Below, one piece after another: positions 25,965-35,949 of a stretch of DNA of 64,000 nucleotides. Position 1 is the stretch's first letter, and each line of letters starts with the position of its first letter. Source of the DNA: Liminaster sp964567855 (GTDB lineage: Bacteria > Bacteroidota > Bacteroidia > Bacteroidales > UBA3663). The position numbers were made by a program, and so were the translations under genes. The stretch spans positions 124,001 to 188,000 of the forward strand of contig CAZMOE010000001.1 of assembly GCA_964567855.1 (NCBI GenBank), read 5' to 3'. The notes beneath the pieces were generated by a model, which saw only the letters and a list, made by a program, of their open reading frames with translations, was not told the DNA's origin and searched no databases.

Positions 25965-28850
25965 TCATCGATCGACAACGACACGGCTCGTAAAACCATC
26001 CGTGCGCTCAACCCGGACATGAACCGGGATACGTTCTTTCAGTTTCTCAACATGACTGATGATACCGATCTGCCGCCCTCCAGCCTGCAGGTTCTCCAAA
26101 ACAGAAAGGGCTTTGTCGAGAAATGTTTCCGACAAAGAACCGAAACCTTCATCTATAAATAGAGATTCTATATGCAACCCATTGTCATTGAGCTGTGAAA
26201 GTGCAAGACTGAGCGCCAGACTAAGAATAAAAGTCTCGCCACCGCTGACGCCATTAACAACCCGACAGGCTCCGCCATCGTCAAGATCGCGCACCAGAAT
26301 GACTAAACTGCCTGGCCGGCAATGCAATTCATAACGCGGGCAGAGCTGACGCAACAGATGGTTGGCCTGCTCCAAAAGCAACTGCAATGTCCATGATTGA
26401 GCAATATTGCGAAATTTCTCGCCATCGGTACTACCGAACAATTCATCCAGACTGTTCCACCGGGCATACACCTCAGAAAGCTGTTCCAGCCTGCCGGCCA
26501 GATTTGCATGAGAGATACGGTTTTCATCATCTCTTTTCAACTGAGCGAGACAGGTATAATATTCATTCTCTATCTGTTGCTGTTTCCGACAAAGATCTTC
26601 ATAGGCAGCCTGCATTTCCTCGGCCGGAAGTTCCGGCCGCACAGGCGACTTGGCATGCTGTTCATAGGCGGCTTCGGCCTGATGCTTCCGTCCTGCGGCC
26701 TCCGCCTGCCGCTGTTGCAATTTCTCCACTTCGAGACGAAGGGCGACAACACGCTGACGACTGGAAGAGAAAGCAATCAATCCTTCCAGATCCATAACTG
26801 GATCATCTTTATCCCGTAAATCCCGATTGTATTTTTCCAAGGCGACCTGAAGATATTCCAACAACCGGTTCATCTCGGCCTGTGCCACCTGAATCTGTTG
26901 TCCAAGGGTCCGATCGGCGGCCTCCTGCTCATTAACAATAGCTTGACAACGGTGATTGGCCTCTGCCAACCGCCCGGTCAGCAAGGTTTCCTGTTTCAGA
27001 TTGTCGGCGTAGGCCTGTTCTGCTTGACGAAGCGAGACTTCCCGACGGGAGGCCTCTTGCAGCGCTTCCTGCAGACGGAGGCGCTCCGCATTGAGACGGA
27101 CCTGCTCTTCTTTCAGCCATTTCAGCAATTCCATGTACCGTTCCGGAACCTGATCGGCCATCTTGGGAAACAACCTTGCCCATTGCCCGCAAAGAGTCTT
27201 GACCTTGACAACTACGGCCGACTGTTGCCGCCGAGATTGTTCCAATGAAACTCCGGCCTCCTGCCATCGCCGATGCAATGCGGTCTCTTCCCCTTGGACA
27301 GCGACCCATTGTGCATGAATTTCATCCCGCTGCCGGCGTGCCTGCCCGATAAGATCGATCAGCAATTCGTCCGGACTGATCCGGTGCTCCAGACTTCCAC
27401 ACACCGGACAAGGCTGCCCGGGTTCAAGCCGGGCGCGGCATCGCCGGGCCCAATCGTCCATAGCCGCGGCCTGCTGTTCATACAGCCGATTGGCACTTTC
27501 AAACTGCTCCCGACGGAGGGAGAGTACCGACTGTAATTCTTTCAGCCGCGCCGGAAGCCCCTCCAATTCCTGTTGTAGCTGCATCCATTGCACACGGATC
27601 ATCTCTTCTTCCTCAAGTGATGCCGCCATCAGAGTCAGAACAGTCACGGCCTCCATCCGTTGCCGGTCCTGCGACTCCAGTTGCTCCAATTGCTGTTGCA
27701 ACAGCTGGCGCGGCATTTCCTGAACAGCAGAGATTGTTCTCCGTCGTTCTTCCTCCAAAGCAGCATGCGCCTGCTGTACCATTGTCAACGCTTGCGTCAG
27801 ACGGGCAACCTCGGCCTGCAAAGCCGGCAGCGTCTCCTGCCTCATACGCAGGGCCTCTGCACGGCGTGTCTGGCACTGCCCGATCTCGTGGCGACGCATT
27901 AGAAGCTGTTCTACACGGGGAAACAGATCTGCTAAGCAGTCATAACGATGCAAAAGCCGGAAACGTTCCTGCATCTCCGGCGAACCGGTCAAACGATCCA
28001 AGGCCGTACATTGCAGCCGGGCCTCATCCAAAGACTGCCGGAGCCTGAGCTCATCGCGCAACCATTGAAGTCCGGCCTCCAGATTCCGGCATTGCTTCTG
28101 CAACTCCTGCCGACGGGCAGAAAGCCCTTCGCAACCAGTGACAACAGCCGCACGCTCTTCCGGTGTAAACAGCCGCACCGTCCCCAAAAGGGTCTGTGCA
28201 TCCTCTTTGTCACGCCTGGCCTGCAAAGTATGCTCATGCAGCCGCTTGGAAATCGTAGAATAAATATCGTTACCGACCAGCATCTCCAGAATTTCACTCT
28301 TATCTTTACGTGAGGCCCGCAAAAACTCTGCGAATTGGTTTTGCGGCAACATCACGGTCTTGATAAACTGCTCATAACTCAGGCCGATGACCTGCGGAAT
28401 GACCGTCTGACATTCTTTCTGACTGGAAGCGATAATCCGGCCATGGGTCAAATCATGCAATTCGCGGGTCTTGGCCTGAAAGCGTCCGCCCAATTTCCGA
28501 CGAGCCCGCGCTACCGCCCAGACGGCTTTATAAAGAATACCGTCATCGGCGCGAAAAGTGACCTCCGACGAAGCGGAAACACTCCCGCGACGCACAATAT
28601 TCAGCACGTTGCCGACAGCCATATCACCATTGGCCTCGTCAAAAAGGAAGCGCTCGTTGGCCGCAACAGAATAGCGGGAAACCTCGTCATAAAGAGCGAT
28701 GGTAATGGCGTCCAGCAAGGTAGTCTTGCCGGCACCGGTATCACCGCAAATCAGAAAGATGGATTCACCGCCCAGCCGGCCGGCGTCAAAATCAATATCG
28801 GCCTCCGCAATCGAAGCCAGATTCTCTATTTTAAGTCGTAAGATCTTCAT
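25965..28850 (-). CDS. sbcC: Exonuclease subunit SbcC
   Basis: SbcC is the SMC-like ATPase of the SbcCD (Rad50-Mre11) nuclease that opens DNA hairpins and blocked ends. The 961-residue protein has Walker A in CGDTGAGKTTLLDA (about 35-48), long coiled coils, a zinc hook CPVCGS in the middle, and the C-terminal ABC signature VNGVSGGETFILSLALSLAL followed by Walker B SLFIDEGFGSLS. Its start overlaps the end of sbcD by four bases, so the two subunits are translationally coupled. Confidence 0.94.
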   Translation of the reverse strand: MKILRLKIENLASIAEADIDFDAGRLGGESIFLICGDTGAGKTTLLDAITIALYDEVSRYSVAANERFLFDEANGDMAVGNVLNIVRRGSVSASSEVTFRADDGILYKAVWAVARARRKLGGRFQAKTRELHDLTHGRIIASSQKECQTVIPQVIGLSYEQFIKTVMLPQNQFAEFLRASRKDKSEILEMLVGNDIYSTISKRLHEHTLQARRDKEDAQTLLGTVRLFTPEERAAVVTGCEGLSARRQELQKQCRNLEAGLQWLRDELRLRQSLDEARLQCTALDRLTGSPEMQERFRLLHRYDCLADLFPRVEQLLMRRHEIGQCQTRRAEALRMRQETLPALQAEVARLTQALTMVQQAHAALEEERRRTISAVQEMPRQLLQQQLEQLESQDRQRMEAVTVLTLMAASLEEEEMIRVQWMQLQQELEGLPARLKELQSVLSLRREQFESANRLYEQQAAAMDDWARRCRARLEPGQPCPVCGSLEHRISPDELLIDLIGQARRQRDEIHAQWVAVQGEETALHRRWQEAGVSLEQSRRQQSAVVVKVKTLCGQWARLFPKMADQVPERYMELLKWLKEEQVRLNAERLRLQEALQEASRREVSLRQAEQAYADNLKQETLLTGRLAEANHRCQAIVNEQEAADRTLGQQIQVAQAEMNRLLEYLQVALEKYNRDLRDKDDPVMDLEGLIAFSSSRQRVVALRLEVEKLQQRQAEAAGRKHQAEAAYEQHAKSPVRPELPAEEMQAAYEDLCRKQQQIENEYYTCLAQLKRDDENRISHANLAGRLEQLSEVYARWNSLDELFGSTDGEKFRNIAQSWTLQLLLEQANHLLRQLCPRYELHCRPGSLVILVRDLDDGGACRVVNGVSGGETFILSLALSLALSQLNDNGLHIESLFIDEGFGSLSETFLDKALSVLENLQAGGRQIGIISHVEKLKERIPVHVRVERTDGFTSRVVVDR

Positions 28851-30052
28851 TGCCGGATTTCCTCCACTACCTGGTTAAACAATGCAAGTTGCCCGTCGGT
28901 CATCGGCACACCGGTCTGCTCTTCATAGTAGTTCTTCGCCATGGTCAAGGGATCGATAGCCCGTAATTCGGACACATTTCTGATCTGTATGCGCCGGCTC
29001 TCCTGATTCGTCTCCGGATAAGTATATTTGATATCGCAAAATAAGGCCTGTTTGCCCTGCAACCTCTGACGCACCTGATCTTTCAGATCCGGGATGGCCG
29101 GGCCCAACTGAAATATCTGAGCCTGTACATAAGCGCGCCGGTCGGCAGGAAAATCGGACAATGCCTGCAATACCGTTTCAGGAGGAGCCGGTTCCAAGGG
29201 CACACGGCAGAGGGGAATCAACGTCGGATAATCGACCCGGCGAAGGTTCAGGATGCTGCCTGAGATCAGCTCGCCGACCACGACACCATGGGGATAGGTC
29301 TCTTCAAAAGATATGGGAATCGGGGCTCCGGAATAAAGAACATTTCCCCCATCTTCACAGCGACCCGGACGATGTATATGCCCCAGGGCCACATAGTCGA
29401 ACATGGCCGACAACGGTTCCAAGTCTATTATATCCTTTCCGCCTATCCCCTCCAGGGCCACCCGGTCCGGATGAGATACCGCAGAAAGATGAGCGACAGC
29501 CAACACCGGTATTTCCCTCCCGGCACGCCGGCGGTCGATTTCATTTCGGAGTGTTCTAAACCATTGCAGCACACGCGCCTGATAGTCATCCTCTCCCTCA
29601 GTCGTATGAGGTAAATTTCCTACGTATGTATGAGGCAAGGCGGCTACATAGGCCACCGGCCGACCGGCGTTTTCTATCGTAATGAGATGCTTTTCATAAG
29701 GAAATCCCGCCTCTCTCCGTTCAAGATGGCCGACCACAGCGACATTCAGCGCTTCCCACAAGCGGTTGGGGGCCTCCAGACGCGAGGCACTGTCATGATT
29801 GCCGGCAATGATAATAATCTTCATCTCCGGGCGAACCTGATGCAATGAAACCACTGTGCTATAATAAAATTCCTGGGCCTCCACAGTAGGCATGGAGGTA
29901 TCGAAAATATCGCCGGCCACCAACAGCACATCGGGGGCTTCAGCCGCTATGGTGGAACGCAAAGCATCGAAGAAAGCGGCAAATTCCTCTGCCCGCGAAT
30001 GCTGATAAAGGGTATGACCCAGATGCCAATCGGCCGTGTGGATAAATTTCAT
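28847..30052 (-). CDS. sbcD: Exonuclease subunit SbcD
   Basis: The 401-residue manganese phosphoesterase subunit of SbcCD. Metal motifs are visible in order: TADWHLGHTL, VAGDIFDTS, IAGNHDSASRLE, VAHLSAVS and ALGHIHRPG. The C-terminal part (after about 280) is the DNA-binding and SbcC-contact region. It lies 30 bases after rodA on the same strand, so it may be transcribed from the rod operon. Confidence 0.94.
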   Translation of the reverse strand: MKFIHTADWHLGHTLYQHSRAEEFAAFFDALRSTIAAEAPDVLLVAGDIFDTSMPTVEAQEFYYSTVVSLHQVRPEMKIIIIAGNHDSASRLEAPNRLWEALNVAVVGHLERREAGFPYEKHLITIENAGRPVAYVAALPHTYVGNLPHTTEGEDDYQARVLQWFRTLRNEIDRRRAGREIPVLAVAHLSAVSHPDRVALEGIGGKDIIDLEPLSAMFDYVALGHIHRPGRCEDGGNVLYSGAPIPISFEETYPHGVVVGELISGSILNLRRVDYPTLIPLCRVPLEPAPPETVLQALSDFPADRRAYVQAQIFQLGPAIPDLKDQVRQRLQGKQALFCDIKYTYPETNQESRRIQIRNVSELRAIDPLTMAKNYYEEQTGVPMTDGQLALFNQVVEEIRQ

Positions 30053-30082
30053 AAGGCAAAAAGTCGCCGGCAGGCCGCCCGA

Positions 30083-31546
30083 TCAATAATTTTCAGTGCG
30101 TGCGGCATCCAACTTCAAAAAGATAAATAATAATATGGTAAACGACCATAAACCGGAACCGCCGTAACTGAAAAACGGAAGCGGAATACCGATGACTGGA
30201 CATAAACCGATGACCATCCCGATGTTGATAAAGACATGGATTGCGAAAATCGACACTACACCATAACCATAGACCTGTGCAAAAATCGTACGTTGTCGCT
30301 CGGCAAGGTAGATCAATCGCAAAATCAAAATACCGAAGAGCACCAATACAGCCAGAGAGCCTGTAAATCCCTCTTCTTCTCCTATCGTACAGAAAATAAA
30401 GTCCGTATGCTGCTCCGGCACGTAGCTCAACTTGGTTTGTGTTCCTTCCAGATAACCTTTGCCGGTCAATCCTCCCGAACCAATGGCTATCTTGGCCTGA
30501 TTGACGTTATATCCCGCCCCCTTTAAATCTTCCCGCATACCGAGAAGAACCTCGATACGCCTGCGCTGATGGTCATCCAGTTTATTGAACGCCATCTCCA
30601 CAGAAAAAAGGAAACCGATAAATGCAAGCGAAAATAAACCGATAGTCAGATATCGCTGATATTTGTAAAAAAGCCACAGCCAGAAACAATAAAGCACATC
30701 GAACAGACAGACGGCCCATGTCACCCAACGGTATTTCCACTCAAACGGCAGCGGAACAAAATTTTCCAAAATATAGGCACAAAGAAAAGCCACGGAAGCC
30801 ACCCCGAAAGTGATCCAAAACGCCTGCGGTTTCTTGGCATAAAACAGACACATGCCGGAAATAAGGAACGGGATGATGGTTAACACGATGTTTTGTCCCA
30901 GAAGCAGTGGTTCGCCTGTTTCAATATCCACACTATATTTCAGACCCAGAACAAATATCATGATGGCCGTAAAACCGCTGAACAGCACAATTCCTGACAT
31001 TCCCTGACGATAAAAAAGCAAGATAAGCGAAAAATATACCAGCGCAGAACCGGTTTCTTTTTGTGCAATAATCAATCCCACCGGCAAAAGAACAATCAGA
31101 CAGGCTTTCAGAAAATTCCAAGGCTTTGTAAATTTATAATTATAGCAGTTGAACAGCCATGCCAGCATCAACACGGTGGCTGTTTTGGCAAATTCCGCCG
31201 GCTGAATTTTCACACTGCCAATCGGCAACCAGGAATGCGAACCTTTGGTTTCCGGTGCAATAAATATGGTCACCAGCAAGAGAATCATCATCAAGACATA
31301 AATGACCGGCGGGTAAGTCATATAGATTTTCGTATCGACGCTCATGATCACGATCGCAAGCGCAAATGCCATCGACATCCATATAAACTGTTTCCCCGCA
31401 AAGTGCTGGAAGGTAAACATGGAAGAATTATCATAATCATAACTGGCAGCATGAATCGTCAGCCATCCGGCCACCACCATGATAACATATAAGACAATCG
31501 TCCACCAATCTATCGACTTGAAAAATTCTGCCTTACGTACCAACAT
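30083..31546 (-). CDS. rodA: Rod shape-determining peptidoglycan polymerase RodA
   Basis: RodA is the SEDS-family glycosyltransferase that polymerises lipid II during elongation. The 487-residue protein has many membrane helices and the SEDS motifs: SHSWLPIGSVKIQPAEFAK, AQKETGSALVYFSL, GSGGLTGKGYLEGTQTKLSYVPEQHTDFIF and GIPLPFFSYGGSG. It is longer than E. coli RodA (370) because of extra transmembrane segments in the middle (about residues 215-310), usual for Bacteroidota. Eight bases separate it from its partner PBP2. Confidence 0.95.
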   Translation of the reverse strand: MLVRKAEFFKSIDWWTIVLYVIMVVAGWLTIHAASYDYDNSSMFTFQHFAGKQFIWMSMAFALAIVIMSVDTKIYMTYPPVIYVLMMILLLVTIFIAPETKGSHSWLPIGSVKIQPAEFAKTATVLMLAWLFNCYNYKFTKPWNFLKACLIVLLPVGLIIAQKETGSALVYFSLILLFYRQGMSGIVLFSGFTAIMIFVLGLKYSVDIETGEPLLLGQNIVLTIIPFLISGMCLFYAKKPQAFWITFGVASVAFLCAYILENFVPLPFEWKYRWVTWAVCLFDVLYCFWLWLFYKYQRYLTIGLFSLAFIGFLFSVEMAFNKLDDHQRRRIEVLLGMREDLKGAGYNVNQAKIAIGSGGLTGKGYLEGTQTKLSYVPEQHTDFIFCTIGEEEGFTGSLAVLVLFGILILRLIYLAERQRTIFAQVYGYGVVSIFAIHVFINIGMVIGLCPVIGIPLPFFSYGGSGLWSFTILLFIFLKLDAARTENY

Positions 31547-31554
31547 AACCGTAA

Positions 31555-33429
31555 CTATTTCTTTAAATGTATAAACTGAATCGTTGAAGAGGTGAGCATC
31601 CGGTCTTCGACATGCTTACGACTTTCGTCAATCTTTCCGTTAAGATACTTCTCCATTACAAGGCTTCCTATAGGAACGCCGTATGTAGCGCCGAAGCCGG
31701 CATTCTGCACATAGACGCAGACAGCAATCTGCGGATCATTCATAGGAGCAAATCCCATGAATACGGAATGGTCCTTTCCATGAGGATTCTGCGCCGTTCC
31801 GGTTTTTCCGCAGACCTCGATTCCCGGAATGCTGGCGCCGCGGCAGGTAGCACCGGCATGCTGATCGCCTAAAACCGCAGAACGCATTCCCTGAACAATG
31901 TAATCATAATATTTACGATCGATCATCGGCCGGCGGGCAACCAGAAAAGTATCCGGAATTGCCGTATCTTCGATAGCCTTGATGACATGAGGCGTATAAA
32001 AATGCCCGCGATTGGCAATCGTGCTCGCTAAATTGGCGATCTGTAACGGTGTGGCCAAAATCTCACCTTGCCCGATCGAGATAGAAACCACATTCAGAGA
32101 TTTCCATTTGTCAGTGCGAAAGGCCTTATTATAATATTTGACATTAGGAATAAAGCCGCGGCCCTCGTTCGGAATATCGACGCCAAGTTTGTAACCATAG
32201 CCCATGGAGACCATATAATTTTTCCAGACATCAAACGACTCCTGAATATCCTTATATTTTCTATGATTGTCGATCATAGCACGAAAAGCGGCACAAAAAT
32301 AGGCATTGCAAGAGGTCGCAATAGCAGGAACGAGAGCTACTGGCGAGGAATGAGCATGACATCCCAATTTGAACTTGCCGACCCGGTAACCGCTGGTACA
32401 GGAAAAAGTCGTCGAAGTCGTAATGATATTTTCCTGCAGGGCGATCAGCCCCTGGGTAGGCTTAAATGTGGAACCGGGCGGATAAGATGCAGAAATGGCA
32501 CGGTCATAAAGCGGCTTGTAAGGATCTTTCACCAACTCTTGATAGTTCTTTCCACGCTGGCGGCCAACCAGACGGGATGGATCGAAAGTCGGACTGGAAA
32601 CCATACAAAGAATCTCGCCCGTCTGCGGTTGAATCGCTACCACGGCTCCGACCTTATTGACCATAAGACTTTCAGCATAAGCTTGCAAATCGGCGTCGAT
32701 AGTCAATGTCAGATTTTTCCCTGGAACCGGTGCCAAATCATATTTTCCGTCTTCATACTTTCCTTTCACAATACCGTGGACATCACGTAAAAGAATTTCT
32801 TTTCCTTTCTCGCCACGGAGATATTTCTCATAACTTTTCTCTACCCCCAGGTCACCGGTGTAATCTCCGCGCTGATAGTAATCGTCTTGCTGCATATCGC
32901 GTAACGAGACCTCCCGTATATTACCCAAAATGTGCGGAGCGATCTTATACTTATATTGGCGGATAGTACGGTTCCGAATCTCAAAACCAGGGTACTTATA
33001 TAGTTTTTCCTGCAAAATGCCATAATCCTGGCCGGACAACTGCGTCGCAAATGTCTGAAGTGTATAGGCCGAATACCCCGGATTCTTTCGACGGTCCTTA
33101 ATATCCTTCATACGACGGACAAATATCTCCTTAGTGATGCCTAACGTGTTACAGAAATCAAGGGTATCGAGCCCTTTAACCTCTCTCATCGTTACAACCA
33201 GATCATAAGCCGGCTGATTATAAACCAACAATTTTCCGTTGCGGTCGTAAATCATCCCGCGTGCAGGATATTTGGTTCTGGTCAGAAACGCATTGTCCAT
33301 AGCCTGCCGTTTCAGATCCTCATTCATCACCTGCAGGAAAAACAGACGTGTTACATAAATCAGCAGAATGACCACAATGATTCCGCCAACGACGAAACGC
33401 CTTTTTTCCAGTTCATAATCTTGAAGCAT
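31555..33429 (-). CDS. mrdA: Penicillin-binding protein 2 (elongation transpeptidase)
   Basis: A 624-residue inner-membrane transpeptidase that cross-links glycan made by RodA. It has one N-terminal transmembrane segment (about 13-33), the dimerisation/pedestal domain starting at RGMIYDRNGKLL, and the penicillin-binding motifs: SxxK with Ser320 (PGSTFKPT), SxN in TSCNAYF, and KTG in CGKTGTAQNP. Spacing is six bases from mreD. Likely target of elongation-specific beta-lactams. Confidence 0.94.
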   Translation of the reverse strand: MLQDYELEKRRFVVGGIIVVILLIYVTRLFFLQVMNEDLKRQAMDNAFLTRTKYPARGMIYDRNGKLLVYNQPAYDLVVTMREVKGLDTLDFCNTLGITKEIFVRRMKDIKDRRKNPGYSAYTLQTFATQLSGQDYGILQEKLYKYPGFEIRNRTIRQYKYKIAPHILGNIREVSLRDMQQDDYYQRGDYTGDLGVEKSYEKYLRGEKGKEILLRDVHGIVKGKYEDGKYDLAPVPGKNLTLTIDADLQAYAESLMVNKVGAVVAIQPQTGEILCMVSSPTFDPSRLVGRQRGKNYQELVKDPYKPLYDRAISASYPPGSTFKPTQGLIALQENIITTSTTFSCTSGYRVGKFKLGCHAHSSPVALVPAIATSCNAYFCAAFRAMIDNHRKYKDIQESFDVWKNYMVSMGYGYKLGVDIPNEGRGFIPNVKYYNKAFRTDKWKSLNVVSISIGQGEILATPLQIANLASTIANRGHFYTPHVIKAIEDTAIPDTFLVARRPMIDRKYYDYIVQGMRSAVLGDQHAGATCRGASIPGIEVCGKTGTAQNPHGKDHSVFMGFAPMNDPQIAVCVYVQNAGFGATYGVPIGSLVMEKYLNGKIDESRKHVEDRMLTSSTIQFIHLKK

Positions 33430-33435
33430 ACCCTT

Positions 33436-33927
33436 TTACCTTTTAGCAGCAAGTTCCAGAACCAAAGACAACAACAACGTCATCAAGATACTTATCAGTA
33501 TTTTCGTGAGAACTATCTCCCAATGAAAAACCGAAAGTGCCTCTACTGTATATAAGATAATACAATAGAGAGAAATAACAGTCAGAGCATAACGTAAGAA
33601 TACCGACATTCCCAACAAACGTAGTCCCGGCAAACCGTTTTTCACCTCATCGGAAACGACAAACAGATGTAATAGCGGAACCCGCATCCACATCATTGTA
33701 CAACCGGCCAAAGCATGCATCCCCGGAGTATTACAGAAGCAGTCGACACACAAACCGGCCAAAAAACCTATCAAAATCTGCACGCCGCGCGGCCATTCTA
33801 CCGGAAGTTTCACCAGCATGCAGACATATATCAGTGCCACACCGCCTAACAAATGCAAATGATTAAAGATCAGCACTTGTAAGACTATACAAAGCAACAT
33901 ATATAACAAACTATAAATCGCTATCAT
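33436..33927 (-). CDS. mreD: Rod shape-determining protein MreD
   Basis: A small integral membrane protein (163 residues) with about five hydrophobic segments. Sequence conservation of MreD is low; the call rests on size, hydrophobic pattern (GFLAGLCVDCFCNTPGMHALAGCTMM, a family-like central stretch) and its position between mreC and the PBP2 gene. It is part of the elongasome with MreC, RodA and PBP2. Confidence 0.85.
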   Translation of the reverse strand: MIAIYSLLYMLLCIVLQVLIFNHLHLLGGVALIYVCMLVKLPVEWPRGVQILIGFLAGLCVDCFCNTPGMHALAGCTMMWMRVPLLHLFVVSDEVKNGLPGLRLLGMSVFLRYALTVISLYCIILYTVEALSVFHWEIVLTKILISILMTLLLSLVLELAAKR

Positions 33928-33966
33928 AATATGGAATGATTAAAATTATTTGCGGCAAACTACAAA

Positions 33967-34794
33967 TTAATTTGCAGAAACCTGCAATTCCTTTTGTTCC
34001 TGCTGATAAGCATTCATGATGATATGCACATCATTCAAGCGGCTGAAATCGGTAAACAGCGACACCTTTAATGTGATAAAATTATTATCATCCTGGGAAT
34101 AAGAATCGACAACCGTCCCGACCGGTACCCCCTCCGGAAATGAAGTAGAATAACCCGTCGTCACTACTGTATCGCCCGGTTGGCAGGAAATCGTTCGCGG
34201 TAAATCCTGCAGCAAAACATAACGATAGTCACTCCCATCCCACATCAAAGATCCGAAAAATTCACTATTCTGTAACTTTGCACTCAAACGGAACTTAGGA
34301 TTCAGCACACTAATGACCAACGAATAATGATCGCTGACAGAAGAAATAATACCGACGATACCATTATGATCGGCCACACCCAAATCTGGCGTGACACCAT
34401 CCACTGCGCCTTTGTTTAAGGTAATATAATTCTGAGCCTGAGTAATACTATTATTAACCACATGGGCAACCCGATAGTCATACTGACGTACCATCCCGTT
34501 TTCTTCGGCTGCCAGTTCCGCATAACGAAGTAATTGCTGCCGTAAAGCGAGATTCTCAGCCTCTAAACAGCCATTCAATTCCAACAAATCTTCATTGATC
34601 TGACGTAAACCGAAATATCCGGTGAAGTTACTGACAAAAGAATTGATTGTGCCGGTAACATCATTGGCGCTGGTCAGCCAGACACTGCGATGATAGGGAT
34701 TCTGTCCGAATAGCAAGAAGCAACTTAATACGGCCAAAAACAGCCACGTAAAAAACGGGCTGTTTTTGGTAAAGAAGTGAACCAGATTCCACAT
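33967..34794 (-). CDS. mreC: Rod shape-determining protein MreC
   Basis: MreC is a periplasmic scaffold of the elongasome. The 275-residue protein has one N-terminal membrane helix (FFTWLFLAVLSCFLLF), a coiled coil around residues 60-95, and the two small beta-barrels with YITLNKGAVDGVTPDLGVAD, GIVGIISSVSDHYSLVISVLNP and GDTVVTTGYSTSFPEGVPVGTV. It lies between mreB (12 bases) and mreD (39 bases). Confidence 0.93.
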   Translation of the reverse strand: MWNLVHFFTKNSPFFTWLFLAVLSCFLLFGQNPYHRSVWLTSANDVTGTINSFVSNFTGYFGLRQINEDLLELNGCLEAENLALRQQLLRYAELAAEENGMVRQYDYRVAHVVNNSITQAQNYITLNKGAVDGVTPDLGVADHNGIVGIISSVSDHYSLVISVLNPKFRLSAKLQNSEFFGSLMWDGSDYRYVLLQDLPRTISCQPGDTVVTTGYSTSFPEGVPVGTVVDSYSQDDNNFITLKVSLFTDFSRLNDVHIIMNAYQQEQKELQVSAN

Positions 34795-34806
34795 ATCAAG
34801 ATCCTT

Positions 34807-35838
34807 TTATCGAATCAGGAAAGGATAACGCTCAATATTTTGCAATGCCGTACCCGTGCCTTTGGCTACGCTGAGCAGCGGATCTTCCGCCACGTGGAAC
34901 TGAATACCGATCTTATCCTGCAAACGCCTGTCCAGACCGCGCAACATAGCACCGCCACCGGTTAAATAGATGCCATTTCTCACAATATCGGCATACAATT
35001 CCGGCGGAGTAGCTTCCAATGCGGAGAGGACGGCCGCTTCAATTTTCGATATCGACTTTTCAATACAATGAGCGACCTCCTGATAGCTGACAGGAACCTC
35101 CATCGGAAGCGCGGTCAACTTATTCGGACCTCGTACGATATAATCTTCCGGCGGAGTATCCAACACGGTAAGGGCGGAACCCACATTGATCTTAATCTTT
35201 TCAGCTGTAGCCTCGCCCACACGAATATTATGCTGACGGCTCATGTATTCCATAATATCCTGGGTAAGATCATCGCCGGCAATACGAATGGATTTGTTGG
35301 AAACAATACCTCCCAACGAGATCACGGCGATTTCAGTCGATCCACCTCCAATATCCACAATCATATTTCCTTCCGGCGCCAGAACATCGATACCAATACC
35401 GATTGCAGCAGCCATCGGTTCATAAATCATATATACGTCACGGCCTCCGGCATGTTCGCTTGAGTCTCGCACGGCACGAATCTCCACTTCAGTAGAACCG
35501 GACGGGATACATACCACCATACGGAGTGAAGGAGCGAAGAAACGATTCGTCTTGAAAGCCATCTTGATCATACCGCGAATCATCTGTTCCGCTGCATAGA
35601 AGTCGGCAATTACACCATCTTTCAGCGGGCGGACAGTTTTAATACCCTCCGGAGTTTTTCCCATCATCTGCTGCGCCTTATGGCCGACAGCAATCAATTT
35701 GTCATTGCGCGACTCCAAAGCGACGATAGAAGGAGCATTTACGACAATTTTCCCATTATGTATAATAATCGTATTGGCCGTACCAAGGTCAATAGCGACT
35801 TCCTGGGTAAGTGAAAATAAACCCGAAAATAAACCCAT
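34807..35838 (-). CDS. mreB: Rod shape-determining protein MreB
   Basis: The bacterial actin that guides cell elongation. The 343-residue protein shows the actin-fold phosphate and nucleotide motifs: AIDLGTANTIIIHNGK, ALESRNDKLIAVG, VRPLKDGVIADF, IYEPMAAAIGIG, MIVDIGGGSTEIAVISLGG and YLTGGGAMLRGL. The 111-base gap to purH shows no consensus promoter, so transcription may come from the promoter before purH. Confidence 0.97.
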   Translation of the reverse strand: MGLFSGLFSLTQEVAIDLGTANTIIIHNGKIVVNAPSIVALESRNDKLIAVGHKAQQMMGKTPEGIKTVRPLKDGVIADFYAAEQMIRGMIKMAFKTNRFFAPSLRMVVCIPSGSTEVEIRAVRDSSEHAGGRDVYMIYEPMAAAIGIGIDVLAPEGNMIVDIGGGSTEIAVISLGGIVSNKSIRIAGDDLTQDIMEYMSRQHNIRVGEATAEKIKINVGSALTVLDTPPEDYIVRGPNKLTALPMEVPVSYQEVAHCIEKSISKIEAAVLSALEATPPELYADIVRNGIYLTGGGAMLRGLDRRLQDKIGIQFHVAEDPLLSVAKGTGTALQNIERYPFLIR

Positions 35839-35949
35839 TTTTTAATTTTCTGATTTTGAGTTACTGACTTGTTGCTAACACAATCCTTTTACAAAAACAA
35901 TGTCACAGATGAATTGTTCATTCCATTTCTCGGACAACGACATGAGGCA

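Noticed and set aside
35889..35949. Remnant of the AICAR transformylase domain after the short purH
   Set aside because: Reading on past the purH stop gives a new stop within about 25 codons and no transformylase motif.
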